DNA from: Bacillus sp. Marseille-Q3570
GTDB taxonomy: Bacteria > Bacillota > Bacilli > Bacillales > Fictibacillaceae
Reading direction: 5' to 3'
Assembly (NCBI RefSeq): GCF_946151055.1
Contig: NZ_CAMGYZ010000013.1
Location: 1-64,000, forward strand
Length of the DNA: 64,000 nucleotides
The translations under genes were made by a program, and so were the position numbers. The first letter of the stretch is position 1, and each line of letters begins with the position of its first letter. Of this stretch, positions 16,785 to 25,234 are shown piece by piece. Under the pieces are notes generated by a model. It made no database searches, was not told where the DNA came from, and was given only the letters and a program-made list of their open reading frames with translations.

Positions 16785-17333
16785 ATGGCAGAACGTATGG
16801 TAGCAAAACAAGCACCGCGCTTTGAAATGGATGCGGTACTTCCAAACAAAGAATTCGGAAAAGTAAGCCTTGAAGAAAACATGAAGAATGACAAGTGGAC
16901 AGTCCTTTTCTTCTATCCAATGGACTTCACATTTGTTTGCCCTACAGAAATCACAGCTGTGAGCGATCGCTATGATGAGTTTGAAGATCTTGATACAGAA
17001 GTCATCGGTGTATCAACTGATACGATCCATACTCACTTGGCTTGGATCAACACAAACCGTGACGATAACGGATTAGGCGTATTGAAATACCCATTAGCTG
17101 CAGACACGAACCATAAAGTCTCTGAAGACTATGGCGTGCTGATTGAAGAAGAAGGTGTAGCACTTCGTGGATTGTTCATCATCAGTCCAGAGGGCGAGCT
17201 CATGTACTCTGTTGTCAACCATAACAACATTGGACGTGACGTAGACGAAACACTACGTGTCCTTCAAGCTCTTCAAACAGGTGGACTTTGCCCGGCGAAC
17301 TGGAAGCCAGGTCAAGAAACACTTAACGTTTAA
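16785..17333 (+). CDS. ykuU: 2-Cys peroxiredoxin YkuU
   Basis: 182 residues. The ATG after TGGAGGG was chosen; an upstream in-frame GTG is not preceded by a site and lies within the leader. The peroxidatic cysteine is in DFTFVCPTE (about residue 52) and the resolving cysteine in TGGLCPANW (about 169), the typical AhpC/Prx1 arrangement of head-to-tail dimers. It reduces hydrogen peroxide and organic peroxides with electrons from thioredoxin or a similar donor. A strong sigma-A promoter and a possible Fur/PerR box precede it and a strong terminator follows, so it is monocistronic. Confidence 0.93.
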   Translation: MAERMVAKQAPRFEMDAVLPNKEFGKVSLEENMKNDKWTVLFFYPMDFTFVCPTEITAVSDRYDEFEDLDTEVIGVSTDTIHTHLAWINTNRDDNGLGVLKYPLAADTNHKVSEDYGVLIEEEGVALRGLFIISPEGELMYSVVNHNNIGRDVDETLRVLQALQTGGLCPANWKPGQETLNV

Positions 17334-17348
17334 TGGAGATTTTGATAT

Positions 17349-17382
17349 AGAGCCTAACTTAACGTTAGGCTCTATTTTTTTC
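17349..17382 (+). terminator. Terminator of ykuU
   Basis: Ten-base stem AGAGCCTAAC/GTTAGGCTCT, five-base loop and a run of T. Confidence 0.9.
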
Positions 17383-17575
17383 TTCCAATAAATTCAGAAA
17401 ATTAGTTCATTTAAAGATTCGGTACTATTATCCGATAGGTACTAATAAGGATTTTAAATATGCAAATTTAAAATTAACTATTTAAGCAAAATTATGGTTA
17501 TTTATTTCGGAATCCGTTATATTATTTATATTATGACTTTTTAAACAATACATAAATGAAAAGGCAGGTGCTTTT

Positions 17576-19330
17576 GTGGATACTTTTAAACGTTTGAAGG
17601 AATTTTACTGGCCTTATCGTAACTATTTCTTACTATCCGTATTTTCATTATTATTTGTATCAGGTATCACCGTCATATATCCGATGCTGCTGCAGTTCAC
17701 GATTGATGAAGTGATCATCAATGAACAATACAGATGGATTCCTTACCTGGCGATCGGCTTCATCATTGTGATGGCGATCAAAGGAACAGCTACATTCTTC
17801 CATCAGTATTTAGGGGATTTATTCGGTGTCACCGCGGTCTATCGACTAAGGGAGGCATTGTATAAAAAGCTGCAATACTTACCGTTCAGATATTATGACA
17901 ATGCGAAGACCGGAGACCTGATGTCGCGTTTGACTGCTGATGTCGAGGGGTTTCGGTTCTTTTTATCCTTCGGGTTCGCACAGGTCATCAACTTCTTATT
18001 GCTCGTATCCTTCAGTTTAGGTGTAATGTTCTACTATTCTGTCCCTCTTGCATTCGTCACATTAGGCATGCTGCCGTTCTTAGCTGTCGCTGTCTATCGT
18101 TTCGATAAGAGAGTCCATCCGGCATTCCGGGGAATCCGGAAATCGATGGGGCGTTTGAATACGAAAGTCCAGGAGAATGTAAGCGGAATAAATACGATCA
18201 AATCCCTTTCTCGTGAGGACTTCGAAATCGGGAAATTCGTCAATAACAATAAGGATTACCGCGATAACTACTTGAACACCTCAGATATCTGGGCAAAGTA
18301 TTTTCCGCTCATGGAAATGATCGGGAACCTATGTGTCGTTTTCTTGCTTTCATATGGTGGATTTCTTGTCTTCAACAACCAATTGAACCCTGGGGAGCTT
18401 GTTGCATTCTTCAGTTTGGTCTGGTATATCATCTGGCCGATCATGAACCTTGGATTCGTAATCAATACGTTCTCCCAATCAAAAGCTTCTGGTGAACGTC
18501 TTCTGGAAATTCTAGATGAACCAGAAGATATCCAGGACAAAGAAGACCCGCTGCATATCGACGAGTTGAATGGAGATGTGGAGTTCGCAAATGTTACACA
18601 TAAATACGCAAGTGAAGAAGAATATGCATTGAAAGATGTTTCATTCAAAGCCACAAAAGGAACGACGATTGGTCTTTTAGGAGCAACTGGCGCAGGTAAA
18701 ACCACCATCACTCAATTGATTTCAAGATTCTATGAACCAAAGGAAGGCAAGTTATTGATTGACGGTATAGATATCAAAGAGTATTCCATCAAATCGTTAA
18801 GGAAGAATGTTGGTGTGGTTCTGCAGGAAACATTCCTATTTTCCTCATCAATTAGAGATAACATCGCATATGGAGATGCTGATATCGAACTTGAAAAAAT
18901 TGTTGATGCTGCAAAAAGGGCTCAAGCTCACGATTTCATCATGGAACTTCCGGATGGGTACGATACTATCCTCGGAGAACGGGGCATGGGGCTATCCGGT
19001 GGTCAGAAGCAGCGGATTGCAATTGCGCGTGCCATCTTATCTGATCCTAGTATTCTTATATTGGATGATGCGACAAGTGCTGTTGATATGGAGACAGAGT
19101 TCAAGATTCAGAAGGCTTTCAGAGAAGTGATGAAAGGCAGGACAACATTCATCATCGCGCATCGTATTTCTTCTTTAAAGCATGCAGATGAAATCCTTGT
19201 GCTTGAGGACGGTCGGATCGCACAACGTGGTACACATGAAGATTTGATCGATCAGGAAGGAATGTACCGCAGGGTTTATGACATCCAATACAAAGATAAA
19301 AAAGTAATAAAAGAAAGACAGACAGGATAA
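17576..19330 (+). CDS. yknU: ABC exporter subunit YknU-like (degenerate Walker B)
   Basis: 584 residues from GTG. Six membrane helices (to about 310), then an ATPase domain with Walker A GATGAGKT (about 371), canonical signature LSGGQKQR and Walker B ILILDDATSAVD, in which the catalytic Glu is replaced by Asp. This is the non-catalytic half of a heterodimeric type IV exporter. The partner follows after 13 bases. N-terminal LKEFYWPYR, the length and the map position upstream of ktrC fit YknU, implicated with YknWXYZ in resistance to the SdpC toxin region; BmrC/YheI is the other candidate. Substrate is unknown, probably lipophilic compounds. Confidence 0.85.
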   Translation: MDTFKRLKEFYWPYRNYFLLSVFSLLFVSGITVIYPMLLQFTIDEVIINEQYRWIPYLAIGFIIVMAIKGTATFFHQYLGDLFGVTAVYRLREALYKKLQYLPFRYYDNAKTGDLMSRLTADVEGFRFFLSFGFAQVINFLLLVSFSLGVMFYYSVPLAFVTLGMLPFLAVAVYRFDKRVHPAFRGIRKSMGRLNTKVQENVSGINTIKSLSREDFEIGKFVNNNKDYRDNYLNTSDIWAKYFPLMEMIGNLCVVFLLSYGGFLVFNNQLNPGELVAFFSLVWYIIWPIMNLGFVINTFSQSKASGERLLEILDEPEDIQDKEDPLHIDELNGDVEFANVTHKYASEEEYALKDVSFKATKGTTIGLLGATGAGKTTITQLISRFYEPKEGKLLIDGIDIKEYSIKSLRKNVGVVLQETFLFSSSIRDNIAYGDADIELEKIVDAAKRAQAHDFIMELPDGYDTILGERGMGLSGGQKQRIAIARAILSDPSILILDDATSAVDMETEFKIQKAFREVMKGRTTFIIAHRISSLKHADEILVLEDGRIAQRGTHEDLIDQEGMYRRVYDIQYKDKKVIKERQTG

Positions 19331-19343
19331 GGGGGGTGGTACG

Positions 19344-21146
19344 ATGAGCAGCAATACGAAAAAACGATTTCATTATTCACAGGATCAAGCGATTGAGAAA
19401 CAATTCAACTGGTCTCAAATGTTGCGCCTTTTTGGGTATATAAAACCATATAAGTCGAACTTATTGCCGAAATCAATCATTGCAATGTTGATTTCAACAG
19501 CAGTTCGCCTGGTCGTACCGATCTTCATCGGGGTTTTGCTTTTCGACCATGCAATCAAAGATAGAAACGAAACCCTTCTGATGCAATTGATATTTGGAAT
19601 AGCGGGACTCTATATCTTAGCGTGGATTGCGAATACATTCCGGATCAAATGGACGAATCAATTAGGCCAATACATCATTTATGATATTAGACAAGGATTA
19701 TTCAAGCATATCCAAAGGCTTTCACATCGATTTTTCGATCAACGGTCAGCAGGATCGATCCTGGTCCGGATTATAAATGACGTCAATTCATTACAGGAAC
19801 TTTTTACGAATGGGGTTATCAATCTATTGATGGACTTCATTCTGCTTGTAGGGATTCTTGTCATCATGTTCTTCTTAAGTCCAGAATTGACGTTAGCAAT
19901 CATGATTGTCTTGCCGATCATGTTTTTCATCTCAACCAAATTACGAAGAAACATCCGCCGTTCATGGCAGACAGTCCGGATCAAGCAGGCAAAGCTCAAT
20001 TCCCATTTGAATGAAAGCATTCAAGGCATACGGGTTACCCAATCCTATACACAGGAACAAGAAAACATGGGGTTCTTTGAAGGCGTGAATGGGGAAACCT
20101 TTGAAAGCTGGAAAGATGCCACTCGGAAAAGTGCAGTCTTCCGTCCATTCGTAGAAATGTCCAATGCAATTGGAACTGCCATCTTGATCTGGTATGGTGT
20201 CTATCTGATTCAAAATGGAATGGATTATGGTGTCTTCGTAACCTTTGCATTCTATCTAGGAATGTTCTGGGAGCCGATATCCAGAATGGGGCAAGTATAC
20301 AATCAATTATTGGTTGCAATGGCTTCCAGTGAGAGGATTTTTGAATTTTTAGATGAACAGCCGAATGTGTCAGAACGGAAAGACGCGATCACCTTTGATG
20401 AAATCGATGGAAAAATCGAATTCGATCAAGTTGAATTTTCATACGATGAAAAGCGTAAAGCACTGAATGGAATAGATATAACGATTGAAGCTGGTGAAAC
20501 AGTCGCTCTTGTCGGTCATACTGGGTCTGGGAAAACAACGATCGCAAACCTTATCAGCCGATTTTATGACCCAACAAAAGGCTCAGTAAAAATAGACGGT
20601 GTAGATTTACGGGATGTAAAGCTTGATAGTTTGAGACAAAAAGTTAGTGTGGTCTTGCAGGACACATTCATTTTTTCAGGAACAATCATGGAAAACATCC
20701 GTTTCGGACGTCCAGATGCGACAGATGAAGAAGTGATCTATGCAGCTGAAGCAGTCGGAGCAAGTACATTCATTGAAAAATTGGAAAATCAATACAAGAC
20801 TGAGGTTGAAGAGAGAGGAAATGTCCTTTCTGTCGGGGAGCGTCAATTGATCTCCTTTGCACGGGCGTTGCTTGCGGATCCGCGGATTTTGATTCTCGAT
20901 GAAGCGACAGCGAGCATCGATACTGAAACGGAATTGAAAATCCAGAATGCTTTGCAAACCCTTCTTAAAGGCCGAACAGCAATCATCATTGCCCACAGGC
21001 TATCAACGATCCGTGAGTCAGATAACATCTTTGTCCTCGATCACGGAAATCTCATCGAACAGGGGAACCATGATTCACTCATGCGCCAAAAAGGAGAATA
21101 TTACGATCTGATCGTTTCCCAATTTAAAATGCTGGATGCAATGTAA
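19344..21146 (+). CDS. yknV: ABC exporter subunit YknV-like (degenerate signature)
   Basis: 600 residues, starting at ATG after GGGGGGTGG. Six membrane helices followed by an ATPase domain with Walker A GHTGSGKTT (about 391), Walker B ILILDEATASID with the catalytic Glu present, but a non-canonical signature LSVGERQ. Together with YknU this gives one working ATP site (YknV Walker motifs with YknU LSGGQ) and one degenerate site, the known design of asymmetric exporters such as BmrCD and LmrCD. A strong terminator closes the two-gene operon. The name rests on synteny and partner length. Confidence 0.85.
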   Translation: MSSNTKKRFHYSQDQAIEKQFNWSQMLRLFGYIKPYKSNLLPKSIIAMLISTAVRLVVPIFIGVLLFDHAIKDRNETLLMQLIFGIAGLYILAWIANTFRIKWTNQLGQYIIYDIRQGLFKHIQRLSHRFFDQRSAGSILVRIINDVNSLQELFTNGVINLLMDFILLVGILVIMFFLSPELTLAIMIVLPIMFFISTKLRRNIRRSWQTVRIKQAKLNSHLNESIQGIRVTQSYTQEQENMGFFEGVNGETFESWKDATRKSAVFRPFVEMSNAIGTAILIWYGVYLIQNGMDYGVFVTFAFYLGMFWEPISRMGQVYNQLLVAMASSERIFEFLDEQPNVSERKDAITFDEIDGKIEFDQVEFSYDEKRKALNGIDITIEAGETVALVGHTGSGKTTIANLISRFYDPTKGSVKIDGVDLRDVKLDSLRQKVSVVLQDTFIFSGTIMENIRFGRPDATDEEVIYAAEAVGASTFIEKLENQYKTEVEERGNVLSVGERQLISFARALLADPRILILDEATASIDTETELKIQNALQTLLKGRTAIIIAHRLSTIRESDNIFVLDHGNLIEQGNHDSLMRQKGEYYDLIVSQFKMLDAM

Positions 21147-21154
21147 AAGCGGAA

Positions 21155-21190
21155 GACCACGAATGGCTGAAAAGCCGTTCGTGGTTTTTC
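21155..21190 (+). terminator. Terminator of yknUV
   Basis: ACCACGAATGGCT/AGCCGTTCGTGGT stem with a GAAA loop and T run. Confidence 0.9.
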
Positions 21191-21314
21191 ACTTTAAGAA
21201 AGTACCTTCATAAGTCTAAAAGGATCTTCATATGACTAAAATCTTATTATCACACCTAAATGCTCATTACTTCACAAATTAACTGCAACTTGATAAAATA
21301 ATAACACGATATAT

Positions 21315-21332
21315 TTGTGAAATATTTCACAA
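21315..21332. promoter_or_regulatory. Rex operator upstream of cytochrome bd genes
   Basis: TTGTGAAATATTTCACAA is a perfect 18-bp palindrome identical to the Rex consensus TTGTGAAN4TTCACAA. A further half site (AAATATTTCACA) overlaps its right side and another (CTTCACAAAT) lies near 21270. Rex senses NADH/NAD+ and represses cyd genes when NADH is low. Confidence 0.9.
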
Positions 21333-21450
21333 ATATTTCACACGATCAGAATCAATTTGTAACATCTGTTTGCTATTTTTCGTTTGTAGAAGATTATAAA
21401 TATGGTAAAGTAACAGTAATATATTTTCGTATAGAAGAAATGGCCAACTT

Positions 21451-21492
21451 GGCTCAAATCTCTTAAAAAAGAGAGGTTTAGCCAGATTTTTG
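21451..21492 (+). promoter_or_regulatory. Terminator-like leader hairpin before cydA
   Basis: GGCTCAAATCTCTT pairs with AAGAGAGGTTTAGCC, and the stem is followed by ATTTTT, 15-20 bases before the cydA ribosome-binding site. It could attenuate transcription or simply stabilise the leader. Confidence 0.5.
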
Positions 21493-21522
21493 GATAATGT
21501 ATTTCAGAGGGGGAAATCGGTG

Positions 21523-22851
21523 ATGCCAGAATTAGATAGCGTTATGCTAAGTCGTTTGTTGACAAGTTTGACTCTAGGATTTCATATTATTTTTGCAACC
21601 CTCGGTGTTGGTGTCCCATTGCTCATCAGTGGGGCAGAGTGGCTAGGTATCCGAAGAAAGGATAATCATTACAGATTACTAGCTCGACGATGGACAAGAG
21701 GTTTCGTTGTAACGGTGGCGGTAGGTGTTGTCACTGGTACATGTATCGGTTTGCAGTTGTCCTTGTTGTGGCCAAGTTTCATGGAAGTGGCAGGTCAGGT
21801 GATTGGACTACCTTTATTCTTAGAAACATTTGCATTCTTCTTCGAAGCTATTTTCCTGGGGATTTATCTATACACGTGGGACCGGTTCAAAAATCCTTAT
21901 TACCACTGGTTACTCTCAGTACCTGTGGTGATCGGGGCATCAGCGTCAGCTTTTTTCATTTCAACCGTCAATGCATTCATGAATTCACCTAAGGGGTTCA
22001 AGTTGGAAAATGGCCAGATCACTGAGATCCAGCCATTGATTGCGATGTTCAATCCAGCTACACCCACTAAGGCTGCGCACGTGATATCATCGGCATATTT
22101 AACTTCAGCATTTGTTTTAGCAGCGATAACCGCTTTCATGATCTTGAAAAAGGGCAATAACGAATATTATAAAAAAGCCTTGCATTTTACGATGGTGACA
22201 GGTTTTGTCTTCGCGGTCTCGACTGTTTTGATTGGTGACTTTTCGGGGAAGTATCTCGCTGAATACCAGCCTGAAAAATTAGCAGCTGCTGAGTGGCACT
22301 TTGAAACGGAAAAAGGAGCTGACTTGATCGTAGGCGGGGTTCTTGATGAGAATGGAGAAGTGAAGTATGGATTAAGACTCCCGAAATTTTTAAGCATCCT
22401 CGCGCATGGAGATCCGAATTCGGAGGTCATCGGCTTAGAAGAGTTTCCAAAAGATGAAACAGCACCGCTTTTCATACATTATCTATTTGTTATGATGGTC
22501 GGAATCGGGATGTTCCTGCTAGCTTTATCAGCACAGTATATATGGATGTATAAATGGAAAAAAGGAAACCCCTATTCTAAATATCTTTTGATGGCGATTG
22601 TCGCATCTGGACCACTTGCAATGCTGGCTATTGAATGTGGCTGGATATTCTCGGAAGTTGGAAGACAGCCATGGATCCTGTGGCATGTAATGCAAACGTC
22701 AGAAGGGGCGACCACAAGTGAACACGTCGGCTCGATGTTCATTTTATTCTTCTGTCTTTATGTCGTCCTTGGCTGGATTTGTACAACAGTATTATTGAAA
22801 ATGTTCAGGAGTAACCCGGCAGAAACTGAATTTGAAGAAATGGATCGATAA
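21523..22851 (+). CDS. cydA: Cytochrome bd-type quinol oxidase subunit I
   Basis: 442 residues; the ATG after GAGGGGG was chosen. About nine membrane helices. The low-spin heme ligand region LTLGFHIIFATLGVG near the N-terminus and the GRQPW motif (about 392) of the family are present. The periplasmic quinol loop between helices VI and VII is short, as in the cyanide-insensitive group and B. subtilis YthA, not the long-loop E. coli type. The enzyme oxidises menaquinol and reduces O2 to water without pumping protons, with high O2 affinity. A perfect Rex site lies about 190 bases upstream, pointing to induction at low oxygen. Confidence 0.92.
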   Translation: MPELDSVMLSRLLTSLTLGFHIIFATLGVGVPLLISGAEWLGIRRKDNHYRLLARRWTRGFVVTVAVGVVTGTCIGLQLSLLWPSFMEVAGQVIGLPLFLETFAFFFEAIFLGIYLYTWDRFKNPYYHWLLSVPVVIGASASAFFISTVNAFMNSPKGFKLENGQITEIQPLIAMFNPATPTKAAHVISSAYLTSAFVLAAITAFMILKKGNNEYYKKALHFTMVTGFVFAVSTVLIGDFSGKYLAEYQPEKLAAAEWHFETEKGADLIVGGVLDENGEVKYGLRLPKFLSILAHGDPNSEVIGLEEFPKDETAPLFIHYLFVMMVGIGMFLLALSAQYIWMYKWKKGNPYSKYLLMAIVASGPLAMLAIECGWIFSEVGRQPWILWHVMQTSEGATTSEHVGSMFILFFCLYVVLGWICTTVLLKMFRSNPAETEFEEMDR

Positions 22852-22863
22852 GGAGGGGATAAG

Positions 22864-23883
22864 ATGGAAATACAATTACTCGGCATCACGGTACTGTGGG
22901 TTTTTCTTTATGGATATCTGATTGTGGCATCAATCGATTTCGGAGCTGGTTTTTTTGCCTATTATGGAAAAATCACAAAACGGGATCACATCATCAATTC
23001 AATCATCAGCCGCTATCTATCCCCTGTATGGGAAGTCACCAACGTGTTCTTTGTCTTCTTCTTTGTTGGACTGGTAGGTTTCTTTCCAAGCACAGCCTAT
23101 TATTATGGGACTGCCTTATTGGTTCCAGGAAGTATAGCTTTAGTTCTACTCGCAATCAGAGGATCATTTTATGCTTTTGGAAATTATGGAGCAAAGGATA
23201 GTAATATCTACACATTTCTATATGGTGCTACTGGATTATTGATTCCAGCATCTTTATCTACTGCATTAACAATATCAGAAGGTGGATTCATTACAGAAGA
23301 AAACGGGACTGTGGTTTTTCTTGTAAAAGAATTGTTTACAAGCTTCTACTCCTGGTCTGTTGTATTTTTAGCGATTGTAAGTGTATTGTATATCAGCGCC
23401 ATGTTCCTGAGTTTTTATGCAAATAAAGCGAAAGATTGGCCAGCTCTTGAGATTCTAAGGAAATTTGCTCTCTTTTGGAGCCCGCCAACGATTCTTGCAA
23501 GCTTTCTGGTATTTCTTGCCTTACGTGAGCATAACCTTGACCATTTTAATAGAATGATCGATTACTCATACATGTTCATTCTCTCGTTCATCTGTTTTAA
23601 TATTGCAGTTTGGTACGTATATAAGAACAAGCGGTATGGGACAGCGTTCATTTTCGTCATGCTTCAGTTCTTGTTTGCATTTTTCGGGTATGGTGTTTCC
23701 CATCTGCCATACATTTTGTACCCTTACATCACACTGGATACTGGGTTCACAAACGAAACGATGGGAATTGCTCTGGTCATCGCTTTTATCGCAGGATTGT
23801 TTTTACTCATCCCTTCGTTGCTGCTTTTGATGCGCATGTTCCTTTTTGATGCTAAATATGTTGAAGGAAATCGAGAAAAATAA
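22864..23883 (+). CDS. cydB: Cytochrome bd-type quinol oxidase subunit II
   Basis: 339 residues with eight or nine membrane helices. The start (LGITVLWVFLYGYLIVASIDFGAGFF) is the conserved helix I with the SIDFGAG motif of CydB; YLSPVWEVTNVF is the equivalent of the family's PVWDGNEVW stretch in the YthB-type subgroup. It pairs with CydA to form the oxidase. AGGAGGGG overlaps the end of cydA and the spacing of 12 bases shows a single operon. No cydCD transporter genes follow here; ktrC begins 59 bases downstream. Confidence 0.9.
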   Translation: MEIQLLGITVLWVFLYGYLIVASIDFGAGFFAYYGKITKRDHIINSIISRYLSPVWEVTNVFFVFFFVGLVGFFPSTAYYYGTALLVPGSIALVLLAIRGSFYAFGNYGAKDSNIYTFLYGATGLLIPASLSTALTISEGGFITEENGTVVFLVKELFTSFYSWSVVFLAIVSVLYISAMFLSFYANKAKDWPALEILRKFALFWSPPTILASFLVFLALREHNLDHFNRMIDYSYMFILSFICFNIAVWYVYKNKRYGTAFIFVMLQFLFAFFGYGVSHLPYILYPYITLDTGFTNETMGIALVIAFIAGLFLLIPSLLLLMRMFLFDAKYVEGNREK

Positions 23884-23942
23884 TTTCAGGATATGGTACA
23901 ATGTGATGAGATTGAACGTTTAGGGCAATTGGAGGAATGAGA

Positions 23943-24605
23943 ATGAAAAAGCAATTCGCTGTAATTGGGCTAGGACGCTTCGGGGGAAGCATCTGCCGTT
24001 CATTAAGCAATAATGATATGGAAGTACTGGCAATTGATATTGATGAAGACCGGGTCAATGAGTTTTCTTCGATTGCCACCCATGCTGTGATTGCGGATAC
24101 GACGGATGAGAGTGTCCTCAAAAGCTTAGGGATCAGGAATTTCGATCATGTCATCGTTGCAATCGGTGACAATATTCAGGCAAGCATCCTGACCACCTTG
24201 ATTTTAAAAGAACTTGGGGTTGCTCATATAACTGTGAAAGCACAAAACGACTACCATGAAAAAGTAGTCCGTAAAATCGGTGCAGATCGGATTGTCCACC
24301 CTGAGCGAGACATGGGGCAGAGGATCGCGCACAACATCATGTCCAACAATGTGCTGGATTACTTGGAATTGTCCGATCAGCATAGCATTGTAGAATTGAT
24401 TGCAAGCCAGAAAATGCACGACAAGACGTTGATTGAACTCGATGTCCGTGCAAACTACGGCTGTAACGTCGTTGCGATCAAGCGAGATGAAGAAATCATT
24501 GTATCACCGCAAGCAACCCAAACGATCGTTGAAGGTGACATCTTGATCGTAATCGGAGCCGATAACGATATAAGCCGATTAGAAAAGAATCTATTGATGG
24601 ATTGA
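23943..24605 (+). CDS. ktrC: KtrC-type potassium channel regulatory (RCK) subunit
   Basis: 220 residues. I chose the second ATG, eight bases after GGAGG; the first is only two bases from it. Residues 1-135 are an RCK_N Rossmann domain with VIGLGRFGGSICRSL (nucleotide-binding GxGxxG) and acidic IDIDEDR at the end of strand 2; residues 140-220 are an RCK_C domain. Octameric rings of this protein bind ATP/ADP and c-di-AMP and gate the KtrD (or KtrB) pore. It is at the B. subtilis position next to rnjA. Its channel partner ktrD is 8.7 kb upstream. Confidence 0.92.
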   Translation: MKKQFAVIGLGRFGGSICRSLSNNDMEVLAIDIDEDRVNEFSSIATHAVIADTTDESVLKSLGIRNFDHVIVAIGDNIQASILTTLILKELGVAHITVKAQNDYHEKVVRKIGADRIVHPERDMGQRIAHNIMSNNVLDYLELSDQHSIVELIASQKMHDKTLIELDVRANYGCNVVAIKRDEEIIVSPQATQTIVEGDILIVIGADNDISRLEKNLLMD

Positions 24606-24608
24606 GGG

Positions 24609-24647
24609 GAAGCCTGATTTCAACACAAGTTGAGATCAGGTTTTTTT
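24609..24647 (+). terminator. Terminator of ktrC
   Basis: AGCCTGATTTCAAC/GTTGAGATCAGGTT stem and a T7 tail. Confidence 0.85.
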
Positions 24648-24680
24648 AATATGGGCTTGAGGTTTTTTAGGACTGTATAA

Positions 24681-25118
24681 ACATGGAACAACTTCGATTC
24701 GGGACAGAGGTAGGTGGAAAAGTGTGAGAGCTATCTCGAAACAAGTCTTTACGGGACAAGAGCAGGTGAAAAAGTGTGAGAGCTGTCTCGAAACAGTGCG
24801 TTACGGGACAGGAGCAGGTGAAAAAGTGTGAGAGCTGTCTCGAAACAGTGCGTTACGGGACAGGAGCAGGTGAAAAAGTGTGAGAGCTGTCTCGAAACAA
24901 GTCTTTACGGGACAAGAGCAGGTGAAAAAGTGTGAGAGCTGTCTCGAAACAAGTCTTTACGGGACAGGAGCAGGTGAAAAAGTGTGAGAGCTGCCTCGAA
25001 ACAGTGCGTTACGGGACAGGAGCAAGAGAAAAAAGCGAGAAGCTGTCTCGAAACAGATTCATACGGGACAGGATAGCGAGAAAACAGCACAAGGCTGTCC
25101 GAACATGGAGCAACTTCG
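24681..25118. repeat. 52-bp tandem repeat array
   Basis: Six near-identical 52-base units start at 24726, 24778, 24830, 24882, 24934 and 24986, with a degenerate seventh at 25037 and a partial one on the left. Each contains CTGTCTCGAAACA and TTACGGGACAG, which can pair as an imperfect hairpin. Two unit variants (with CAAGTCTTTAC or CAGTGCGTTAC) are ordered A-B-B-A-A-B. The array is flanked by a 16-base direct repeat (ACATGGARCAACTTCG) at 24681 and 25103. A 52-base period cannot keep a reading frame, so it is not coding. Confidence 0.95.
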
Positions 25119-25189
25119 GAGAACAACACAGAAAACTGAATCGCCCGTGGAAATTTGCAAAACTCAATAGTAATTTTACAATCAAAACA

Positions 25190-25229
25190 AAATAAAAAAA
25201 CGAGCAATCCAGTAAAGGATCACTCGTTT
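25190..25229 (-). terminator. Terminator of rpoY-rnjA
   Basis: AAACGAGTGATCC/GGATTGCTCGTTT stem with T-rich tail on the minus strand; the A-rich other side makes it usable in both directions. Confidence 0.85.
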
Positions 25230-25234
25230 GATAA

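Noticed and set aside
24681-25118. CRISPR array
   Set aside because: The units are contiguous 52-base repeats with no unique spacers and no cas genes nearby.
24905-25207. Open frames of 87-100 codons on both strands in the tandem array
   Set aside because: The 52-base period is not a multiple of three, so repeats fall in different frames; no start signals.
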